Source of the DNA: Pedobacter kyonggii
GTDB taxonomy: Bacteria > Bacteroidota > Bacteroidia > Sphingobacteriales > Sphingobacteriaceae
Reading direction: 5' to 3'
NCBI RefSeq assembly: GCF_004310665.1
Contig: NZ_SIXF01000008.1
Coordinates: 62,001-126,000 of the forward strand
Length of the DNA stretch: 64,000 bases
The notes below the pieces were generated by a model. That model made no database searches. It saw nothing but the letters and a program-made list of their open reading frames with translations, and was not told where the DNA came from. Shown here piece by piece: positions 60,091 to 64,000 of the stretch. Both the position numbers and the translations under genes were made by a program. Numbering within the stretch: position 1 is the first letter of the stretch; each line of letters starts with the position of its first letter.

Positions 60091-60124
60091 TTTAATTTAG
60101 TTAATGTTCTTTAGTCTTTCAGCT

Positions 60125-61324
60125 TTATGCTTTAGTCTCTAAGACTAAGTTAATATTTTTTAAGATGATCGCACAAGCTTCTTTAATTTCTTCTTTGGTC
60201 ATAATTAAAGGAGGGGCAATGCGCATAGAATTGCTGCAATGTAAAAACCAGTCTGATAACACACCGTCTAAAATGCAGGCATCAATGATTTTTTTATTGA
60301 TCTCGAAATTTTCAAATTCAACCGCCAACATTAAACCTTTTCCCCTAATTTCTTTAATGGCAGGATGTTTTAAGCGTTGTTTAAACAACTGCCCTTTTTC
60401 TTCTACTTCATCAACAATATGGTCGTCAATTAAGGTACGTAAGGTCGCCAATCCAGCAGCGCAACAAACCGGGTGACCGCCAAAAGTAGTCATGTGACCC
60501 AAAATTGGCGTATGCGATAATACCGACATAATTTCCAGCGAACTGATAAAAGCCCCAATTGGCATTCCACCACCAATCCCTTTCGCCAGAAGCAGAACAT
60601 CTGGCACAATATTATAATGCTCAAAGGCAAACATTTTACCGCTTCGGCCAAAACCTGATTGTATTTCGTCGAAGATCAATAAAGTTCCTGTTTCGGTACA
60701 TTTGGTCCGCAAAGCCTGCATGTAACTTAAATCGGCAACTCTTATTCCGGCTTCACCTTGTATAGGTTCGATAAAAACAGCAGCAATTTCTGTAGTAATT
60801 TTTTCGAGATCAGCAATGTTATTATGTTCAATAAAACCTACATGTGGCAAGAATGGACCGTAGCCGGAGGAATAGAAATCGCTTTCCATTAAACTTTCGG
60901 CACCCTGCGTACTACCGTGGTAAGCATTTTTGCAGGCAATAAATCCTTTGCGGCCTGTGTAACGTTTGGCCAGTTTCATGGCGCCTTCTACAGCCTCCGT
61001 TCCTGAGTTTAAAAAGTAGGTGCAGCTTAAGCTTTCGGGTAGGATATCGGCAAGGGCTTTTGCAAAATTTACCTGAGGTGTTTGCACATATTCGCCATAA
61101 ACCATTAGGTGCATGTACGTTTCTGCTTGCCCTTGAATAGCTTTCACTACCGCTGGATGGCAATGGCCAACATTACTTACGCCGATACCAGCAATCAGAT
61201 CGATGTGTTTTTTGTTTTGGGCATCGTAAATATAAATTCCTTTTGCCCTTACAAATTCGAGCATAAGCGGCTCTGGAGAGGTTTGTGCATTGTGTTGTAA
61301 AAACAACTGACGTTGGGTAAGCAT
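60125..61324 (-). CDS. Class III aminotransferase (acetylornithine/4-aminobutyrate type)
   Basis: A 399-residue PLP enzyme. Motifs: YIYDAQNKKHIDLIAGIGVSNVGHCHPAVVKAI, the phosphate-binding FLNSGTEAVEGAMKLAKRYTGR, the Asp of LLIFDEIQSGFGRSGKMFAFE, and the lysine region LLAKGIGGGMPIGAFISS with the PLP-linked Lys. Length matches aspartate aminotransferase-family class III enzymes. The natural amino donor cannot be read from sequence; acetylornithine or ornithine is plausible. Its ATG at 61324 is only five bases from a -7-like box, and the gene's 5' side overlaps the terminator of the next operon. Confidence 0.9.
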   Translation of the reverse strand: MLTQRQLFLQHNAQTSPEPLMLEFVRAKGIYIYDAQNKKHIDLIAGIGVSNVGHCHPAVVKAIQGQAETYMHLMVYGEYVQTPQVNFAKALADILPESLSCTYFLNSGTEAVEGAMKLAKRYTGRKGFIACKNAYHGSTQGAESLMESDFYSSGYGPFLPHVGFIEHNNIADLEKITTEIAAVFIEPIQGEAGIRVADLSYMQALRTKCTETGTLLIFDEIQSGFGRSGKMFAFEHYNIVPDVLLLAKGIGGGMPIGAFISSLEIMSVLSHTPILGHMTTFGGHPVCCAAGLATLRTLIDDHIVDEVEEKGQLFKQRLKHPAIKEIRGKGLMLAVEFENFEINKKIIDACILDGVLSDWFLHCSNSMRIAPPLIMTKEEIKEACAIILKNINLVLETKA

Positions 61325-61328
61325 GGCA

Positions 61329-61336
61329 CAAAAGTA
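61329..61336 (-). promoter_or_regulatory. Putative -7 promoter box for the aminotransferase gene (TACTTTTG, minus strand)
   Basis: The plus strand reads CAAAAGTA, the complement of TAnnTTTG, beginning five bases upstream of the ATG. A candidate -33 TTTG (plus-strand CAAA at 61361) is 24 bases upstream and lies in the terminator of the neighbouring operon. Confidence 0.45.
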
Positions 61337-61363
61337 CGGAAATGATATAGTGCTTTAAAACAA

Positions 61364-61393
61364 AAAAAGACCTACATTGCTGTAAGTCTTTTT
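61364..61393 (-). terminator. Intrinsic terminator of the ECF sigma operon
   Basis: AAAAAGACCTACA (61364-61376) pairs with TGTAAGTCTTTTT (61381-61393) apart from one mismatch, just past the stop of the 146-residue protein, with T-run on the minus strand. Confidence 0.8.
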
Positions 61394-61395
61394 CT

Positions 61396-61836
61396 TTATT
61401 GCCTTTTACCGCCTTTAAATCTATTGAGTAATTCTCGTTTAAAACCTTCCTGAGCCCGGTAAAACTTTCCAACAATTTTTATTGGCAATACCGCTTTAAG
61501 TTTGTTGTAATATTTTTTATCGAGATTAAGATCTTTTTGCTTGAAATCGAATTCGCTGGTAATTAAACTTTGCACCTGTGCATCGGTTAGGTTATCTATT
61601 TCTGTCGTTTTTTTGAAAGAGATCATTTTTTGTATGCGTTCTTTGCGCAAGGCGTTTTGCTCTGCTTGCATATCGTTATAAATCGGCCAGAAAATTTTAG
61701 CCTCTTCTGGTGATAGGTCAAGTTTTTGAGTGAAAAAAGCTATTTTAAGTGATTCTATTTCTTCTCCCCTTGGTTTTTGTGCCAGTAAGGTAGTGGGTAA
61801 TAAAAACATTAAAGCAACAAAAAGTAAATTCTTCAT
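61396..61836 (-). CDS. Exported helical protein of the ECF sigma operon
   Basis: A 146-residue protein with a signal peptide (FVALMFLLPTTLLA-Q). The body is helical: SLKIAFFTQKLDLSPEEAKIFWPIYNDMQAEQNALRKERI, with SPEEA-x-x-F-x-P-x-Y, a pattern also found in Bacteroidota proteins labelled sensor of ECF-type sigma factor and related to CpxP/Spy-like helical hairpins. It is the third gene after the sigma factor and the membrane anti-sigma candidate, with a 4-base gap, so likely a periplasmic partner of that pathway. Confidence 0.75.
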   Translation of the reverse strand: MKNLLFVALMFLLPTTLLAQKPRGEEIESLKIAFFTQKLDLSPEEAKIFWPIYNDMQAEQNALRKERIQKMISFKKTTEIDNLTDAQVQSLITSEFDFKQKDLNLDKKYYNKLKAVLPIKIVGKFYRAQEGFKRELLNRFKGGKRQ

Positions 61837-61840
61837 TATA

Positions 61841-62497
61841 TCAATTATTTAGTTCCTGAGATAAATCACTTGATGAGAAATTACTCAAGATGTAGTTTTC
61901 CATTTCTGTATCTGACGCAGAGGCAGTTTTTATATTAGATGATGTAGTATTTTGCGCTTCTAAATGATCGATGATCGTACTTTCATCAATATCGTACAAT
62001 AGCTGTTCGTTTATTGCTTCTGCAGATTGTACTTGCTGAATCACATTGGTAGAGCTATTCTGGTAAAAATATACGCCAAACGAAGCCATTAATAAGAAAC
62101 ATGCTGCGCTTGCATATTTAACAATGCTGCGCCTCCATAAAGGAATAATCTTAGTCTCCTTTTTAGGCTCAGATGCCGCAATCCTATCAGCAATTCTACG
62201 CTGCAGGGTGTCGAAATAATTTTCGGGTACTGCAAAGGCCTGATCTGCCTTAGGCATTTCAGACAGGGCAATCCGGGTTTGTATCCGTTCCGTTAAATCT
62301 TCAAAATAATTCTGCGGAACTTCAAAACTATTGTTATTTGTTTTCTGTTTCAACCCATCCAAAAATACAGCAGAAAAAATAGCCTCATCACAATTTTCGA
62401 AGTATCCATCAGGAACGGAGAAAGGATTGCGTTTCCCCATTGCCATAAGTGCAGGGGCTTCGTTCATCCAATCGTTATTTTCTATATTTTCGTTCAT
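61841..62497 (-). CDS. Predicted membrane anti-sigma partner with three F-x-VP-x-x-YF repeats
   Basis: About 218 residues from ATG 62497 (an ATG at 62515 adds six residues). Three repeats with the pattern F-x-VP-x-x-YF start near residues 26, 58 and 88 of this start (PFSVPDGYF, SFEVPQNYF, AFAVPENYF), each followed by a short helix ending in Arg-Ile. A single membrane helix lies near residues 130-146 (ASAACFLLMASFGVYFY), and a C-terminal acidic tail includes LLYDIDESTIIDHLE. It is placed directly between the ECF sigma factor gene and the exported helical protein gene, the usual position of the anti-sigma factor. No zinc anti-sigma motif (His-x-x-x-Cys-x-x-Cys) was found, so the mode of sigma binding would be different. 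Confidence 0.7.
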   Translation of the reverse strand: MNENIENNDWMNEAPALMAMGKRNPFSVPDGYFENCDEAIFSAVFLDGLKQKTNNNSFEVPQNYFEDLTERIQTRIALSEMPKADQAFAVPENYFDTLQRRIADRIAASEPKKETKIIPLWRRSIVKYASAACFLLMASFGVYFYQNSSTNVIQQVQSAEAINEQLLYDIDESTIIDHLEAQNTTSSNIKTASASDTEMENYILSNFSSSDLSQELNN

Positions 62498-62530
62498 CAC
62501 AGATATATGATACAATTAAAGTGAAAAGGT

Positions 62531-63091
62531 TTAATAGTCTATTTCATCATTTGTAATAAAAGCTTCAATTTTTTTTGCAGCGATATGAAACGATGCTTTT
62601 AAAGCCCCTACAGAGGTGCCTAACACTTCCGAAATCTCTTCATATTTCATGTCGTCGAAATATTTCATATTGAAGATAATCCGTTGTTTTTCAGGCAGAG
62701 TAAGAATTGCTTTTTGCAGTTTAAGCTCAAGTTTATCGCCGTTAAAATAAGATGAAGCAACTAAGTTGTCGGCAAGCTCGGATGATACTTCATCTAAAGG
62801 CGTATTGTTCCGCTGTTTTTGCTTATTTAAGAAAGTGATGGATTCGTTTGTGGCAATACGGTAAATCCAGGTATAAAGCTGAGAATCGCTCCTAAATTTA
62901 TCGAGGTTTTTCCAAACTTTAACAAATACTTCTTGTAAAAGATCGTCGCAATCATCGTGGTTTAAAACCAGCCTGCGAATGTGCCAATATATTTTTTGCT
63001 GGTATTTTTTTAGCAACAGGTTAAAGGCTTCATTACGCGTACGCTCAACAGCGAACATTGCAAGAATTTCTGAATCTTCAACTTGTTTCAT
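62531..63091 (-). CDS. ECF RNA polymerase sigma factor
   Basis: A 186-residue sigma-70 family protein. Region 2: NLLLKKYQQKIYWHIRRLVLNHDDCDDLLQEVFVKVWKNLDKFRSDSQLYTWIYRIATNESITFLNKQ. Region 4: ILTLPEKQRIIFNMKYFDDMKYEEISEVLGTSVGALKASFHIAAKKIE. Bacteroidota-type ECF, not FecI. First gene of an operon with the anti-sigma candidate and the exported partner. Confidence 0.94.
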   Translation of the reverse strand: MKQVEDSEILAMFAVERTRNEAFNLLLKKYQQKIYWHIRRLVLNHDDCDDLLQEVFVKVWKNLDKFRSDSQLYTWIYRIATNESITFLNKQKQRNNTPLDEVSSELADNLVASSYFNGDKLELKLQKAILTLPEKQRIIFNMKYFDDMKYEEISEVLGTSVGALKASFHIAAKKIEAFITNDEIDY

Positions 63092-63106
63092 TTATGATCA
63101 TTATAA

Positions 63107-63171
63107 AACCACAAAGACACGAAGTACACAAAGGTTTGGTTATACTTAGTGTTCTTAGTGTCTTTGTGGTT
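63107..63171. repeat. Inverted repeat ACCACAAAGACAC type
   Basis: A 14-base perfect inverted repeat, AACCACAAAGACAC (63107-63120) and GTGTCTTTGTGGTT (63158-63171), with a central spacer rich in ACACTAAG-type words. It fills most of the gap between the sigma factor start and the transketolase stop. Confidence 0.75.
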
Positions 63172-63183
63172 AAATTTTAAATT

Positions 63184-64000
63184 TTATTTTTTTCTGCCAA
63201 TTACTTTTTGAACAGCTTCAACAATGTTTACAGCATCTAAGCCATATTTAGACATTAATTGATCTGGTGTTCCGCTTTCGCCAAAGGTATCGTTAGTGGC
63301 TACAAACTCCTGTGGAGTTGGCAATTCGGTAGTTAACAAACGCGCTACACTTTCGCCTAAGCCACCAAATTTATTATGCTCTTCGCAGGTAACCACACAA
63401 CCAGTTTTCTTCACTGATTTTAAGATGGCTTCGTCATCTAATGGTTTAATGGTGTGGATATTGATAATTTCAGCATCGATACCCAATTCAGCTAATTTTT
63501 CACCAGCTTCGATTGCTTTCCAAACCATATGGCCAGTAGCAATAATGGTAACATCTGTTCCTTCGTTAACCATCCATGCTTTACCGATCTCAAATTTTTG
63601 ATCCGGATCTGTAAATACAGGGATTACCGGACGGCCAAAACGTAAATAAACCGGACCTTCGTATTCTGCAATGGCCATTGTTGCTGCTTTAGTCTGGTTG
63701 TAATCGCAAGGATTGATTACTACCATTCCTGGCAACATTTTCATTAAACCTATATCTTCTAAAATTTGGTGGGTTGCACCATCTTCGCCTAAGGTTAAGC
63801 CTGCGTGAGATGCACAGATTTTAACGTTTTTATTGGAATAAGCTACCGATTGGCGGATCTGGTCATAAACCCGGCCTGTAGAAAAGTTGGCAAAAGTACC
63901 TGTAAAAGGGATCTTACCACCAATAGTCATGCCTGCTGCAATACCGATCATGTTTGCTTCTGCAATACCCACTTGGGTAAAACGCTCAGGAAAATCTTTA
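63184..64000 (-). CDS. Transketolase C-terminal subunit (partial, N terminus outside window)
   Basis: The frame runs through the right edge of the window, so at least 272 residues are visible and the start lies beyond. It carries the transketolase pyrimidine-binding domain (VGIAEANMIGIAAGMTIGGKIPFTGTFANFSTGR, VKICASHAGLTLGEDGATHQ) and the C-terminal domain (VTIIATGHMVWKAIEAGEKLAELGIDAEIINIHTIKPLD, EEHNKFGGLGESVARLL). This is the second half of the split bacterial transketolase, of which the ThDP-binding N-terminal half is usually the upstream gene. Role: non-oxidative pentose phosphate pathway. Confidence 0.94.
   Translation of the reverse strand, partial: KDFPERFTQVGIAEANMIGIAAGMTIGGKIPFTGTFANFSTGRVYDQIRQSVAYSNKNVKICASHAGLTLGEDGATHQILEDIGLMKMLPGMVVINPCDYNQTKAATMAIAEYEGPVYLRFGRPVIPVFTDPDQKFEIGKAWMVNEGTDVTIIATGHMVWKAIEAGEKLAELGIDAEIINIHTIKPLDDEAILKSVKKTGCVVTCEEHNKFGGLGESVARLLTTELPTPQEFVATNDTFGESGTPDQLMSKYGLDAVNIVEAVQKVIGRKK

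Noticed and set aside
1-64000. CRISPR array, tRNA, rRNA, insertion sequence or prophage
   Set aside because: No regularly spaced direct repeats, no cloverleaf seen by eye in the gaps, no transposase, integrase or phage gene. Small RNA genes cannot be excluded without a covariance search.

Overview
The window looks like chromosomal DNA from a Bacteroidota of the Sphingobacteriaceae, most like Pedobacter. The grounds are AT-rich sequence, a SusC/SusD pair, FecI/FecR signalling feeding a TonB-dependent receptor, TAnnTTTG promoter boxes, DUF2911/DUF5686 proteins, and intergenic inverted-repeat elements typical of that group. Genus is inference from gene style only. No rRNA, tRNA, CRISPR array, integrase or transposase gene was seen.

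Layout. 0-7 kb: housekeeping and small functions (DUF2911, GNAT acetyltransferase, a two-gene ABC exporter, a PBP4-type DD-carboxypeptidase, a CDP-alcohol phosphatidyltransferase with an altered motif, asd). 7-24.6 kb: a long minus-strand catabolic block. A FecI-like sigma factor, a FecR-like anti-sigma and an STN-domain TonB receptor lead into four sugar-isomerase-like TIM barrels or a Hyi-like barrel with Tat-type N termini, a fifth cytosolic barrel, a GMC flavoprotein with its Tat-signal small subunit, a cytochrome c, two Gfo/Idh/MocA oxidoreductases, a 3-keto-disaccharide-hydrolase (DUF1080) protein and an MFS permease. Read together this resembles a glycoside-degrading system that oxidises the sugar (probably at C3), cleaves the keto-glycoside by elimination or hydrolysis in the periplasm, and imports the product. 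This is the best candidate for an under-described system here.

24.8-26.6 kb: plus-strand threonine dehydrogenase (SDR type) and YebC. 27.2-42 kb: a polysaccharide utilisation locus with SusC, SusD, a GH144/glycoamylase-like lipoprotein, a small exported protein, a GH43-like protein, a GH3 beta-glucosidase, an alpha/beta hydrolase, and upstream a membrane-spanning propeller/Y_Y_Y/HTH regulator. The GH144-like plus GH3 combination suggests beta-1,2-glucan as substrate. 42.4-64 kb: core genes (trhO, DUF5686 protein, kbl, pheS, carA, panB, an RluA-type pseudouridine synthase, a class III aminotransferase, a transketolase C-terminal half), a TetR regulator, a drug-type ABC exporter, a two-component system, and an ECF sigma operon with a repeat-bearing anti-sigma candidate.

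The intergenic DNA is itself informative. Many gaps hold inverted pairs of short repeats whose outer ends touch the stop codon of one gene and the start codon of the next. At least three unrelated sequence families share this architecture, and one arm is translated as part of an ABC permease. A lipoprotein next to pheS looks like a Rieske domain that has lost its iron-sulfur ligands.
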